From Aquimarina sp040786285 (lineage in GTDB: Bacteria; Bacteroidota; Bacteroidia; Flavobacteriales; Flavobacteriaceae): a stretch of DNA of 64,000 bases. Shown in pieces: positions 1 through 8,495 of the stretch; positions within the stretch are counted from its first letter, which is position 1, and each line of letters starts with the position of its first letter. Location: positions 1,860,001 to 1,924,000 of the forward strand of contig NZ_JBFMKQ010000001.1 in NCBI RefSeq assembly GCF_040786285.1, read 5' to 3'. A program made the position numbers and the translations under genes. The notes beneath the pieces are model-generated. The model was not told the origin of the DNA. It made no database searches and worked only from the letters and a program-made list of their open reading frames with translations.

Positions 1-141
1 ATATGTTGTTGGAATTAGATTTGGTTTAGTTTCAGTTTCTGTAATTACAGTGGGTTCTGGTTCTAAAAAGGCCTTGTATGCTCCGAGTGTTAATATTCCG
101 GCTAGAATGGCTACAACCAATAAACTCAAAAATCGTTTCAT
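1..141 (-). CDS. Trypsin-like serine protease (HtrA/Do family), N-terminal fragment
   Basis: An ATG at 141 opens a frame that runs leftwards off the window, giving 47 residues. It begins MKRFLSLLVVAILAG, a short basic start followed by a hydrophobic segment ending near residue 22, so the product is exported or membrane-anchored. A Glu/Pro/Thr-rich linker follows. No catalytic residue lies inside the window. The identification as a periplasmic Do/HtrA-type protease is an inference from the N-terminus and from its divergent position next to dapF, an arrangement I recall from Flavobacteriaceae. It could be another exported protein. Confidence 0.5.
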   Translation of the reverse strand, partial: MKRFLSLLVVAILAGILTLGAYKAFLEPEPTVITETETKPNLIPTTY

Positions 142-280
142 CTGCGTTCTCTTTAATTATTTAATTTTTATTACTATTATCTTAATAGACTATAGATAAC
201 TCTTAAAATTACAACTATAGTATACTTTTTTTATGACATTTAACTCACAATTAACAACGGATTAATGTTAACATTCTTTG

Positions 281-288
281 TACCTTTG
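281..288 (+). promoter_or_regulatory. Putative -7 promoter element of the dapF operon
   Basis: TACCTTTG matches the Bacteroidota primary sigma factor -7 consensus TAnnTTTG exactly and lies 20 bases before the dapF ATG. No clear -33 TTTG is seen at the expected distance. The mRNA leader would be very short, about 12 to 15 nt. Confidence 0.5.
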
Positions 289-308
289 CGCTATATAATG
301 AAAGAATA

Positions 309-1094
309 ATGACTCTTACTTTTTATAAATATCAAGGTACGGGTAATGATTTTATTATCGTTGATAATAGAGAATCATTAGTGACCAAAAATAATACCAA
401 ATTAGTTGCAAGACTTTGTGACAGAAAATTTGGCATAGGAGCAGATGGGTTTATGTTGCTTGAACTACCTCAAAATCAAGAAGATGATTTTACGATGGTG
501 TATTATAATGCAGATGGAAACGAAAGTTCTATGTGTGGTAATGGCGGAAGATGTTTAGTTGCTTTTGCTGCTTTTTTAGGAATTATTGAAGACAAAGCTA
601 CTTTTACAGCAATTGATGGTAAGCATCATGCAGAGATTAAAAATGGCTTAGTATATCTGCAAATGCAAAATGTTTCTGAAATAGAAAAATTCGATTCTCA
701 CTTATTTTTAGATACCGGCTCTCCTCATCATGTAACCATGGTTAAAGGTTTGTCTGATTTTGATGTTGAAAATGAAGGTCGAAAAATTAGAAATGGCGCG
801 CCTTATTTTGAATCCGGTAGCAATGTTAATTTTGTTGAAAAGCAAAATGGAAATCTTTTTGCAGTGCGAACCTATGAAAGAGGGGTAGAGGATGAGACAC
901 TATCTTGTGGTACAGGTGTTACGGCTGTAGCGCTTTCTATGCATGCTACAAAATTTACGGATAAAGAAGAAATCGATATCCATACCGAAGGAGGAGCGTT
1001 AAAGGTTACATTTAAAGAGACTAAGAATGGGTATGAAGATATTTTTCTAATTGGTCCTGCAGAGCAGGTTTTTAAAGGAGAGATTACATGTTAA
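309..1094 (+). CDS. dapF: Diaminopimelate epimerase
   Basis: Cytoplasmic PLP-independent racemase that converts LL- to meso-diaminopimelate, the penultimate step of lysine synthesis and the source of the peptidoglycan cross-linking residue. The 261-residue protein has the two-cysteine active site of the family: C76 in MCGNGGRC and C200 in ETLSCGTG. The YQGTGNDF start and the ERGVEDET segment are also typical. Length is normal and the ATG start follows a good -7 element. It is the first gene of a tight cluster: its end overlaps the next gene by 7 bp. dapA of the same pathway lies at 22238-23110. Confidence 0.97.
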   Translation: MTLTFYKYQGTGNDFIIVDNRESLVTKNNTKLVARLCDRKFGIGADGFMLLELPQNQEDDFTMVYYNADGNESSMCGNGGRCLVAFAAFLGIIEDKATFTAIDGKHHAEIKNGLVYLQMQNVSEIEKFDSHLFLDTGSPHHVTMVKGLSDFDVENEGRKIRNGAPYFESGSNVNFVEKQNGNLFAVRTYERGVEDETLSCGTGVTAVALSMHATKFTDKEEIDIHTEGGALKVTFKETKNGYEDIFLIGPAEQVFKGEITC

Positions 1095-1615
1095 CTTTAA
1101 AGGGTAAAAATGTTTATTTAAGAGCTCTAGAACCCGAAGATCTTGACTTTGTCTATGTTATAGAAAATGACGAACAAATTTGGGAGATGAGCTCTACTCA
1201 AACACCTTATTCTAGATTTTTGATAAAACAATATTTAGAAAATGCGCATCAGGATATCTATGAAGTAAAGCAATTGCGATTGGTTATCTGTTCTAATGAT
1301 CATGCTACATTGGGTCTTATCGATTTATTTGATTTTAATCCTACTCATAATAGAGCAGGGGTGGGTGTTCTAATTGCAGAGAAAGAAAATCGAGGACAAG
1401 GTTATGGAAAAGAAGCCTTACAACTCATAGTAGACTATGGGGCTACTCATCTGCATTTGCATCAGTTGTATGCCAATATTTCTGAGGATAATGTGTCGAG
1501 TATTAAGTTATTCGAAAATCAAGGGTTCACTAAAATTGGAGTGAAAAAAGAATGGAATTTGGTAAACAACACTTATAAAGACGAATTTTTATATCAACTA
1601 ATATATGTACATTAA
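1088..1615 (+). CDS. GNAT family N-acetyltransferase (RimJ/RimL/SpeG-like)
   Basis: 175 residues with the GNAT acetyl-CoA binding motif A at about R102-G107 (ENRGQGYGKEAL) and the family-typical C-terminal segment with ISEDNVSSIKLFENQGF. The N-terminal YLRALEPEDLDFVY is typical of the Acetyltransf_3 subgroup, which includes protein N-terminal and polyamine acetyltransferases. The substrate cannot be read from sequence. It overlaps dapF by 7 bp and mltG by 11 bp, so the three genes are probably translated from one mRNA; the order dapF-GNAT-mltG is conserved in flavobacteria as far as I recall. Confidence 0.88.
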   Translation: MLTLKGKNVYLRALEPEDLDFVYVIENDEQIWEMSSTQTPYSRFLIKQYLENAHQDIYEVKQLRLVICSNDHATLGLIDLFDFNPTHNRAGVGVLIAEKENRGQGYGKEALQLIVDYGATHLHLHQLYANISEDNVSSIKLFENQGFTKIGVKKEWNLVNNTYKDEFLYQLIYVH

Positions 1616-2648
1616 AAAAATATTATTAGCAATTGTGTTAATGGGCATGGTAGCCGGAGGAATTTTTGCATACTATGTGTATCAGGCTGTATTTTCGCCA
1701 AATACAAATTTCGAATCCGAAACAACTACAGTATATATCCCTACCGGAGCAACATATACAGAACTTATTGAATTAATGAGTCCAGTGGTTAAAGATATCT
1801 ATAGTTTTGATAGAATAGCAAGAAGGAAAGGGTATATAGACAAAATAAAAGCAGGTCGATATATTTTGAATAAGGATCTGAATAATAATGATATTGTAAA
1901 TATTCTGCGAAGTAAAAATAGACCAATTCAACTTAGTTTTAATAATCAAGAAAGATTAGAAAACTTAGCGGGTAGGATTGCTGTTCAGATTGAAGCAGAT
2001 AGTGTTTCTTTATTGGAAGCGTTTAAAGAAGAGGCTTTTTTGAGTAAAAATAGTCTTTCTTTAGAGAATGCCTTGTCTATGTATGTCCCTAATAAGTATG
2101 AGTTTTTTTGGAATACTTCTGCTGTTCAATTTAGGGATAGGATGCTAAAAGAGTATACTCGATTTTGGAATGATAAGCGAATGTTGAAAGCAAAAGAAAT
2201 AGGGTTGACCCAAAGTCAAGTGATTACAATCGCGTCAATAGTTCAAAAAGAAACAGCCAAGGTTGATGAACGACCTAGAGTGGCTGGAGTATACATGAAT
2301 AGGTATAATAATGATTGGAAATTAGATGCCGACCCTACAATCATTTATGCTATTAAGAATCATCGCAATGATTGGGATACCGTTATCAAAAGGGTTTTGT
2401 ATAAGGATTTAGAGTTAGATAGCCCATACAATACGTATAAATATAAAGAGTTACCTCCAGGTCCTATAACTATGCCTGATATTTCGTCAATTGATGCTGT
2501 GCTTAATTATGAAAAGCATGAATATTACTTTTTTGTAGCTAACGTAGAAAACATGGGATATCATAAATTTGCTAAAACTCTAAGGCAACATAATCGAAAC
2601 AAAAAACAGTATATAGACTGGGTGAATAAACAAGGAATTAGGCGGTAA
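1605..2648 (+). CDS. mltG: Endolytic murein transglycosylase MltG
   Basis: Inner-membrane lytic transglycosylase that cuts nascent glycan strands and is thought to set their length. 347 residues with one N-terminal membrane segment (about 5-27), a LysM-like region, then the YceG catalytic domain. The motif ASIVQKETAKVDER (about 210-223) carries the conserved Glu (E216), followed by VAGVYMNR, DADPTIIYA and the PPGPI segment of the family. The start overlaps the preceding acetyltransferase gene, pointing to translational coupling. No T-tract terminator is evident after it; a weak CGAGT/ACTCG inverted repeat lies at 2667-2681. Confidence 0.95.
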   Translation: MYIKKILLAIVLMGMVAGGIFAYYVYQAVFSPNTNFESETTTVYIPTGATYTELIELMSPVVKDIYSFDRIARRKGYIDKIKAGRYILNKDLNNNDIVNILRSKNRPIQLSFNNQERLENLAGRIAVQIEADSVSLLEAFKEEAFLSKNSLSLENALSMYVPNKYEFFWNTSAVQFRDRMLKEYTRFWNDKRMLKAKEIGLTQSQVITIASIVQKETAKVDERPRVAGVYMNRYNNDWKLDADPTIIYAIKNHRNDWDTVIKRVLYKDLELDSPYNTYKYKELPPGPITMPDISSIDAVLNYEKHEYYFFVANVENMGYHKFAKTLRQHNRNKKQYIDWVNKQGIRR

Positions 2649-2931
2649 AATTACCTCCTAAATATTCGAGTAAAAAACTCGACGAATTACATTTCTTTCG
2701 ATAAACAGGCTCTAATTTATTAACAAAATCCTAATTTTTCTGTTAATTACTAATCAAAGATCCTGAATAATTTTGTTCGACAAAATCACTTGATTTGACG
2801 TTTAAGTGTCGTTTTTAAGTGAATTTTTAAGTTTTTTAACCTTTTTTGCACTTCATATTTTACGTAATTAACTGATAATCAGTGAAATAATTTTTTTAAC
2901 ACTTTGTTCTTTATAGTTTTAAAAAACATTG

Positions 2932-2939
2932 TATATTTG
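2932..2939 (+). promoter_or_regulatory. Putative -7 promoter element
   Basis: TATATTTG matches TAnnTTTG. It lies 60 bases upstream of the ATG at 3000, so transcription would start near 2945 and leave a leader of about 55 nt. A TTTG at 2903-2906 is the nearest -33 candidate, but its 25-nt spacing is longer than usual. Confidence 0.5.
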
Positions 2940-2952
2940 CACGGCAAAAATT

Positions 2953-2987
2953 TAAGTAGAGGGGACCATTTTTTTAATGGCTACTTA
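2953..2987 (+). promoter_or_regulatory. Bulged hairpin in the 5' leader of the lysozyme-like gene
   Basis: TAAGTAG (2953-2959) pairs with CTACTTA (2981-2987), and CCATT (2966-2970) with AATGG (2976-2980). Between the helices, on the 5' side only, is the unpaired AGGGGA. The structure would sit between the predicted transcription start and the ATG at 3000, 12 nt before the start codon. It resembles no riboswitch class I can name; a translational control element is possible. Confidence 0.4.
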
Positions 2988-2999
2988 GAAAATTTTTAT

Positions 3000-3644
3000 A
3001 TGATAAAAAGGATAATAAGTTTATCTATAATACTTACAATTGGGGGGATACTTTTGTTGAGTTTTACGACAACAAAAAAATCAGATTTTAGCGCTTATAG
3101 TACTGCAGGGCTTGATCTATATTACATTGCACCTAACTTTAACGAAATAGAGGATAACAATACATTTGTTTCTCCTGAGCTTGGTAAATCTTATTTAGGG
3201 TTTAAAGAAGCTGTTGCGTTTAAAGAATCTCGAGGAGATTATGGTGTAGTGAACCAATTTGGGTATATGGGTAAATATCAGTTCGGTAAAAGTACTTTGG
3301 ATTTAATTGGGGTTAGAGGTATAAGTAGAAAGGAATTTCTAAATAACCCAAAACTTCAAGAAAAAGCTTTTTACGCCTATCTTTCTAGAAACAAATGGGT
3401 TTTACGAAGAGATATAAAGTGGTTTGCTGGTAAGACAATGAATGGGGTTGAGGTAACAGAATCCGGGATTCTTGCTGCGGCACATCTTGGTGGTCCAAAT
3501 GCTGTTAAAAGATATTTGCGCACCGGAGGAGTTGATGGTTTTGCTGATGCGTATGGAACAACTATTCGTTACTATATGAAACGATTTGGAGGGTACGACA
3601 CTTCTTTTGTAGTGCCAAATCGAAAAGCAAAAGTTGCACAGTGA
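3000..3644 (+). CDS. Exported lysozyme-like peptidoglycan-binding protein
   Basis: Starting at the ATG at 3000 gives 214 residues with a classic basic plus hydrophobic N-terminus (MIKRIISLSIILTIGG) consistent with a signal peptide or anchor. An upstream in-frame ATG at 2904 would lie before the predicted promoter, so I reject it. Residues 65-105 (FKEAVAFKESRGDYGVVN then FGYMGKYQFGKSTLDLIG) resemble the lysozyme/lytic transglycosylase fold, with E76 as candidate catalytic Glu; AAAHLGGPNAVKRYL near residue 160 is also transglycosylase-like. Homologues are often named LysM-type peptidoglycan-binding proteins in flavobacteria. It is transcribed alone and converges with the gene at 3649. Confidence 0.72.
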   Translation: MIKRIISLSIILTIGGILLLSFTTTKKSDFSAYSTAGLDLYYIAPNFNEIEDNNTFVSPELGKSYLGFKEAVAFKESRGDYGVVNQFGYMGKYQFGKSTLDLIGVRGISRKEFLNNPKLQEKAFYAYLSRNKWVLRRDIKWFAGKTMNGVEVTESGILAAAHLGGPNAVKRYLRTGGVDGFADAYGTTIRYYMKRFGGYDTSFVVPNRKAKVAQ

Positions 3645-3648
3645 TTTT

Positions 3649-4383
3649 TTAGTAATCTCTTTGGATTATGTATATGGTTGGTCTTTTGTGTAGGTCAATT
3701 TCATTTTCTTTTTTCCATTCTGCAATAGTTTTAGTAACGATATACTCTGTAGTTAAGGTGATGTCACAGGCAATGCATAATCTAGTGTTGTCGTTTAATA
3801 TGGATTTAAGGTCGGCATGCATTTTATCATTTCGATACGGTGTCTCAATAAATATTTGAGCTTGATTTTTTTCCAAAGAAGTTTTTTCTAAGTGCTTAAT
3901 CGTGGATTTTCTTTCATTTTTATCGATTGGTAGGTAGCCATTAAAGCTAAAATTTTGACCATTCATTCCGCTGCTCATCATTGCTAGTAAAATAGATGAT
4001 GGTCCAACAAGTGGGATAACTTGTATTTCTTTTTCGTGGGCTATACGTACTACTTCTGCACCAGGATCTGCTATCCCCGGACATCCGGCATCTGACAATA
4101 ATCCAATAGATTCTCCATTAAGACAGGGGGCTAAGTATCCTGGGATTTCTGAAGTGTCAGTATATTTGTTTACTGTATGTATTATCAAAGAGCGCTGAGA
4201 TTTACTAGGGCTCACCTTTTTTATAAATCTTCTTGCCGGTTTTTCGTTTTCTACAATGTAATGGTTTACCTGTTCTAATACCTTTTTGATTGATATAGGT
4301 AGAACTTCTAAGGGTACATCGTCACCTAATCGTGTTGGGATTAAGTACAGCTTTCCTTTGGCTTCTAGGGGTTTAAGTTCCAT
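3649..4383 (-). CDS. SAM-dependent methyltransferase, tetrapyrrole methylase fold (RsmI-like)
   Basis: 244 residues of the tetrapyrrole (corrin/porphyrin) methylase family to which RsmI, the 16S rRNA C1402 2'-O-methyltransferase, belongs. Visible features are GKLYLIPTRLGDD at the N-terminus, the glycine-rich LLSDAGCPGIADPGAEVV, VIPLVGPSSILLAMMSSG and FNGYLPI, all characteristic of the RsmI branch. Flavobacteria usually carry a second, canonical RsmI, so this may be a divergent paralogue; the exact substrate is not certain. It is the last gene of the dnaA-phosphatase-methyltransferase set on the minus strand, 118 bp after its neighbour. Confidence 0.85.
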   Translation of the reverse strand: MELKPLEAKGKLYLIPTRLGDDVPLEVLPISIKKVLEQVNHYIVENEKPARRFIKKVSPSKSQRSLIIHTVNKYTDTSEIPGYLAPCLNGESIGLLSDAGCPGIADPGAEVVRIAHEKEIQVIPLVGPSSILLAMMSSGMNGQNFSFNGYLPIDKNERKSTIKHLEKTSLEKNQAQIFIETPYRNDKMHADLKSILNDNTRLCIACDITLTTEYIVTKTIAEWKKENEIDLHKRPTIYIIQRDY

Positions 4384-4501
4384 AGGTTTGTTTTATAACT
4401 AGTTTTGGGTATAGTTCTTTTTGATTGATTTTAGGTGTTTTATCGGGTTGTGTGTTTTTATATTGAAATTTAAATATACAAAAACTTTATTTCTGAAAAA
4501 G

Positions 4502-4966
4502 TTAACTAAGCTGCTCTAGCCTTATAACGATATTATCACATGCTTTATTGAGCATTTTGTATACATTTTCAAAACCTTGCTCATTATCATAATATGGATC
4601 AGGAACGTCAAGGTTTTTATTGGGATAGAGTTCTTCCAGGATAAGAATTACTTTATTTTTGTCCTCATCATTGTTTGTAAGTTTAATGATGTCTTGATAG
4701 TTTGAGTTGTCCATAACATAAATAAAATCATAAGTTTTGAAGTTATTTATGTTAAATTGTGCTGCTCTTTGATCTTTTATGTCAATGTTATGCTTTTTTG
4801 CAATATCGATTGAACGCGCGTCAGGTTTACTGCCAATGTGATAATTGCTTGTTCCGCATGATTCTACGATATATTTGTTTGGATCAAGTTTTGATTTTAG
4901 AATCCCTTCGGCTAATGGAGATCTACAGATATTACCAAGGCATACCATTAAGATTTTGATTTCCAT
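4502..4966 (-). CDS. Low molecular weight protein-tyrosine phosphatase
   Basis: 154 residues with the signature CX5R loop (C9-LGNIC-R15-S) next to the N-terminus and the general-acid Asp in VPDPYYD (D123), so all catalytic residues are present. These cytoplasmic enzymes remove phosphate from tyrosine or arginine in proteins; in many bacteria they act with tyrosine kinases that control exopolysaccharide export. No kinase lies nearby. It begins 11 bp after the dnaA stop, so it is probably cotranscribed with dnaA. Confidence 0.95.
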   Translation of the reverse strand: MEIKILMVCLGNICRSPLAEGILKSKLDPNKYIVESCGTSNYHIGSKPDARSIDIAKKHNIDIKDQRAAQFNINNFKTYDFIYVMDNSNYQDIIKLTNNDEDKNKVILILEELYPNKNLDVPDPYYDNEQGFENVYKMLNKACDNIVIRLEQLS

Positions 4967-4977
4967 TGTAAGTGAAA

Positions 4978-6405
4978 TTATAAGGTAAGTTTCTTTCCTA
5001 AGTCTTCAACGTATTTTCTAAATTGCTTGTCGGTAGAAGATAGGTTGTCTACTGTTTTACATGCATGCAGAACAGTGGCGTGATCCCTTTTGCCTATTTG
5101 GGTACCAATACTCGCTAGTGATGCTTTCGTAAGTTTCTTAGCAAAGAACATGGCAAGCTGTCTGGCTTGTACGATATGTCGCTTTCGTGTTTTGGATTGA
5201 AGGGTTTCTACATCCATTTGGAAATAATCGCTTACTACCTTTTGAATGTAATCTATAGAAACCTCTCGTTTAGTATTTTTTACATAATTATCAACTATAG
5301 CTTTTGCAAGGTCAATAGTAATGTCTTTTTTGTTGAAAGAAGAATGTGCAATCAGGGAAATAATTGCTCCTTCTAGTTCGCGAATATTAGTTTTTATATT
5401 GTTTGCTAGAAACTCAACAATTTCTTCTGGCATTTCTACACCATCACGGTATAGTTTGTTCTTGATAATAGAGACTCTTGTTTCAAAGTCTGGTTGATGT
5501 AGCTCTGCAGATAATCCCCATTTAAATCGAGAAAGTAATCTTTGTTCAATGTCCTGCATGTCTACAGGTGCTTTGTCACTAGTAAGAATTACTTGTTTTC
5601 CGTTTTGATGTAAATGATTGAATATGTGGAAGAATACATCTTGTGTACCGGCTTTGCCAGATAACAATTGAATGTCATCTACAATGAGTACATCTATGAT
5701 TTGATAAAAATGAATAAAATCATTTCTATTATTCTTTTTTACAGATTCTATATATTGTTGTGTGAATTTTTCTGCGGAAATATAAAGAACAGTTTTTTCT
5801 GGATAATTGTCCTTAATGTTAACACCTATAGCATGTGCTAAGTGTGTTTTTCCTAAACCAACACCACCAAAAATAAGTAAAGGGTTAAATGATGTTCCTC
5901 CAGGTTTATTGGCAACAGCCATACCAGCAGATCGAGCTAATCTGTTAGAGTCTCCTTCTAAGAAATTTTCAAAATTATAACTTGGATTAAGTTGAGATTC
6001 TATTTTAACATTCCGTATTCCGGGGATGACAAACGGATTTTTAAGCTCTGGATTTTTGCTTTTTATAGGCACATCAACTTCTTGGGAGTTAACTGCAGTA
6101 CGATTAGAGCTTGGAATTTTTTCGGTAAATGGTTTTTTATTGCCATATGTGTTTTCCATCTTAATAACATAAACCAGTTTTGCACTTTCTCCTAACTCAC
6201 GAGTTAAAGAAACTTTGAGTAGGTTTACATAATGCTCTTCTAGCCACTCATAGAAAAATTTACTGGGAACTTGAATACTTAAAGCGCCATCTGTAAGTTT
6301 TACAGCTTTAATTGGTTCAAACCAAGTTTTAAAAGCTTGTGGAGTGATGTTGTCTTCTATAAAAGATAGACAATTATCCCAAACTGATTGCGCGGTTACA
6401 TTCAT
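4978..6405 (-). CDS. dnaA: Chromosomal replication initiator DnaA
   Basis: 475 residues, normal length. Domain I (1-85) carries the helicase-loading segment; domain II is a short linker (about 86-140). Domain III is an AAA+ ATPase with Walker A GGVGLGKT (180-187), Walker B VLIVDDIQ (about 235-242) and the sensor/arginine-finger region SRFKWGL. Domain IV has the DnaA-box recognition signature RDHATVLHACKTV near the C-terminus. It opens ATP-dependently the replication origin. The ATG start is followed by the usual Trp-containing helix. The 194 bp upstream are very AT-rich but contain no copy of TTATCCACA that I can find, so this is not clearly oriC. Confidence 0.98.
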   Translation of the reverse strand: MNVTAQSVWDNCLSFIEDNITPQAFKTWFEPIKAVKLTDGALSIQVPSKFFYEWLEEHYVNLLKVSLTRELGESAKLVYVIKMENTYGNKKPFTEKIPSSNRTAVNSQEVDVPIKSKNPELKNPFVIPGIRNVKIESQLNPSYNFENFLEGDSNRLARSAGMAVANKPGGTSFNPLLIFGGVGLGKTHLAHAIGVNIKDNYPEKTVLYISAEKFTQQYIESVKKNNRNDFIHFYQIIDVLIVDDIQLLSGKAGTQDVFFHIFNHLHQNGKQVILTSDKAPVDMQDIEQRLLSRFKWGLSAELHQPDFETRVSIIKNKLYRDGVEMPEEIVEFLANNIKTNIRELEGAIISLIAHSSFNKKDITIDLAKAIVDNYVKNTKREVSIDYIQKVVSDYFQMDVETLQSKTRKRHIVQARQLAMFFAKKLTKASLASIGTQIGKRDHATVLHACKTVDNLSSTDKQFRKYVEDLGKKLTL

Positions 6406-6599
6406 TCCTGTAGTTAGGTTTACTTTGGTTAAGTTACTAAAAAGAATTGTTGAAAAACTCCTTACTGTTTTTGCATGACAAATATGTGAACAAAAAATGT
6501 AAAAAAAAAACGATTAGGGGGTTGAATTTTAATTATTTTTTTTGCATAATTTGATAGTACTACTTTTAATAACGTTTATAATTTATAATATTCTATTTT

Positions 6600-7004
6600 A
6601 TGCCAATCACCTCAGAAACTATTTTAAAAGTACGATATTCAGAAACGGATCAAATGGGAGTTGTTCACCATGGCAACTACGCGCAGTATTTAGAATTAGC
6701 GCGAATTGATTGGTTATCCCGATTGGGTATTTCTTATAAATCAATGGAAGAAAATGGCATTATGCTTCCTGTGTTTACTTTAGACTTTAAATTTACTAAA
6801 TCTGCTTTCTTCGATGATGAATTGACTGTTAAAACTTCATTAAGGAAAATTCCTACAGCACGAATTATTTTTGATTTTGAAATTTTTAATGAAAATCGTG
6901 AATCACTAACAACAGCTTCTGCAACACTGGTTTTTGTCGATAGTAAAACAAGAAAACCTATTCCATGTCCCTCTTACTTAATTGAAAAAATTAAAAGTCA
7001 CTAA
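6600..7004 (+). CDS. Acyl-CoA thioesterase, hotdog fold (YbgC/4HBT type)
   Basis: 134 residues. The motif RYSETDQMGVVHHGNYAQY (about 9-27) is the 4-hydroxybenzoyl-CoA thioesterase signature with the catalytic Asp (D16) preceding the GVVHHGNY loop. Family members hydrolyse short- to medium-chain or aromatic acyl-CoA thioesters in the cytoplasm; the specific substrate is unknown. It is transcribed alone, divergent from dnaA, and its stop overlaps the convergent YigZ gene by 4 bp. A second hotdog protein of a different type lies at 59625. Confidence 0.92.
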   Translation: MPITSETILKVRYSETDQMGVVHHGNYAQYLELARIDWLSRLGISYKSMEENGIMLPVFTLDFKFTKSAFFDDELTVKTSLRKIPTARIIFDFEIFNENRESLTTASATLVFVDSKTRKPIPCPSYLIEKIKSH

Positions 7005-7615
7005 TCTTCTGATCTTTTAATTTCTATTTCATACAACGGGGAAAAAACCTCTTTTATTTTATCGGCATTTTTTTTTCTGACTGAAATATATAATTTACAA
7101 TTCAATTCGAGCTCTTGTTTTGTAATTTTTATAGTATTTTCTTTAATAATACGCATCACTTTATTCATATCCTTATATTCAAAAGAAACGATAAAGTTGA
7201 TGTTAATTGTTTTTTCTATGATTTTTGAATTTTCTAAGGCTAATTGTGCAGCGGTTCTGTAAGCGTTAATTAAGCCTCCAACTCCTAATTTTACACCCCC
7301 AAAGTAGCGTACTACAATGATTAATATGTTAGTGACATCAAAAGATTGGATTTGTCCGTAAATAGGTTGACCTGCAGAATTTGAAGGTTCGCCATCATCA
7401 TTAACGCGATATCTGATGTTTTCTGTCCCTATTTGCCAGGCATAGCACCAATGTCTTGCAGAGTGATGTTGTTTTTTCAGGTCTTCAATATATTGCTTCA
7501 CCTGCTCCTCGGTAGATACTGGGAATGTGTATCCGAAAAACTTACTGTTTCTATCCTTAAATAGCGCTTCGTTTCCCGGGGAGTTAATTGTTTTGTATGT
7601 GTCTTTTGTTTCCAA
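7001..7615 (-). CDS. YigZ/IMPACT family protein
   Basis: 204 residues. The N-terminal UPF0029 domain (about 10-125) is seen from SKFFGYTFPVSTEEQV, the ARHWCYAWQIG segment, NDDGEPSNSAGQPI and VRYFGGVKLGVGGLINAYR, all hallmarks of YigZ/IMPACT. The C-terminal domain has the EF-G domain V-like fold in homologues. The eukaryotic relative IMPACT regulates the Gcn2 kinase; the bacterial role is not established. It is the last gene of a minus-strand run with the EamA, HAD and ribD genes, 10 bp after the EamA gene. Confidence 0.93.
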   Translation of the reverse strand: METKDTYKTINSPGNEALFKDRNSKFFGYTFPVSTEEQVKQYIEDLKKQHHSARHWCYAWQIGTENIRYRVNDDGEPSNSAGQPIYGQIQSFDVTNILIIVVRYFGGVKLGVGGLINAYRTAAQLALENSKIIEKTININFIVSFEYKDMNKVMRIIKENTIKITKQELELNCKLYISVRKKNADKIKEVFSPLYEIEIKRSED

Positions 7616-7625
7616 TCAATTTAGT

Positions 7626-8495
7626 TTATATAGAAAAAGCTACAAGAATAATGCTGATAATGGCTAGCATTAGACCTATCCAGTTTTTAAGTATTAATCG
7701 TTCTTTAAAAAGTATAATACCTGCAATTGTCGAGACCAAAAGTATAGCTACATTGTTTATTGTGAACACTGTAGAGCTGTCCATCTTGTCGTATCGTAGA
7801 GCTTTTATTAAAAAGTAAATTGAGAAGTAATTAGGTACTCCCAATCCGATTCCGGCAATAATATTCTTTAAAGATAGTTTAAGAGTGCCTTTTATTGCTT
7901 TAAACAACAATATTAGAATCCCGATGATTGCTGCAAATCCAAAAATAGAAGCCGAGAACACCGGAACATCATTTTCTGCTACATAGTTGGTTTCAAAAAA
8001 CTTAAGACTTGTGTCTATAATTCCACTTCCGATAAAAACCAATAGCGGGAAAATTAGATTGTCTTTGTTTATAGAAATTCCTTCGGCATTTTTCATCGAA
8101 GTCATGTATACAGCGACTAAAGCAATAAGGATCCCAATTAGTTTTAGTGCACCAGTACTTTCGTGGTATACTATGATTCCAAAAATAATAGGAATAGCTA
8201 AGCTCATTTTAGTAGCTACAGCAACTACAGACAAGCCATTTTTTTGAGTAGTGATGGCTATTAAGTTGAATACTAATATAAAAATTACACCTAAAGCCAT
8301 AGCACCATAGAACCAGCTTTCTTTTGATACAGAAACGATGTCTATTGGAGCAGAGTAAGCAATAATCCCAGAGATTGAGGCCACTACATAATTAATTACG
8401 ATAGCTTGTAGTGTGTCTATATTATATTTAGAAAATAGCTTAAAGATTACCAAAATTAAGCTTGAGGCTACAATGCTAAGAATTAAATAAATCAA
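7626..8495 (-). CDS. EamA/DMT superfamily transporter
   Basis: 289 residues, almost entirely hydrophobic with about ten predicted membrane helices arranged as two five-helix halves, the EamA (drug/metabolite transporter) layout. LVFNLIAITTQKNGLSVVAVATKM and the AILLVSTIAGIILFKERL ending to the second half are typical, with the conserved FxE/FKE just before the last helix. Substrate unknown; members export amino acids, sugars or drugs. The start overlaps the HAD phosphatase stop by 4 bp (ATGA type), so the two are translationally coupled. Confidence 0.88.
   Translation of the reverse strand: MIYLILSIVASSLILVIFKLFSKYNIDTLQAIVINYVVASISGIIAYSAPIDIVSVSKESWFYGAMALGVIFILVFNLIAITTQKNGLSVVAVATKMSLAIPIIFGIIVYHESTGALKLIGILIALVAVYMTSMKNAEGISINKDNLIFPLLVFIGSGIIDTSLKFFETNYVAENDVPVFSASIFGFAAIIGILILLFKAIKGTLKLSLKNIIAGIGLGVPNYFSIYFLIKALRYDKMDSSTVFTINNVAILLVSTIAGIILFKERLILKNWIGLMLAIISIILVAFSI

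Noticed and set aside
2667..2681. CGAGT/ACTCG inverted repeat as terminator of mltG
   Set aside because: Only five base pairs and no T-run after it.
3668..3859. Plus-strand frame opposite the RsmI-like gene, and similar frames opposite other genes
   Set aside because: They lie wholly within well-supported genes on the other strand and show no domain of their own.
6406..6599. Possible oriC upstream of dnaA
   Set aside because: The region is AT-rich, but no TTATCCACA-type box is present; the closest (TGTGAACAA near 6486) has two mismatches. Origins in Flavobacteria are not always beside dnaA.
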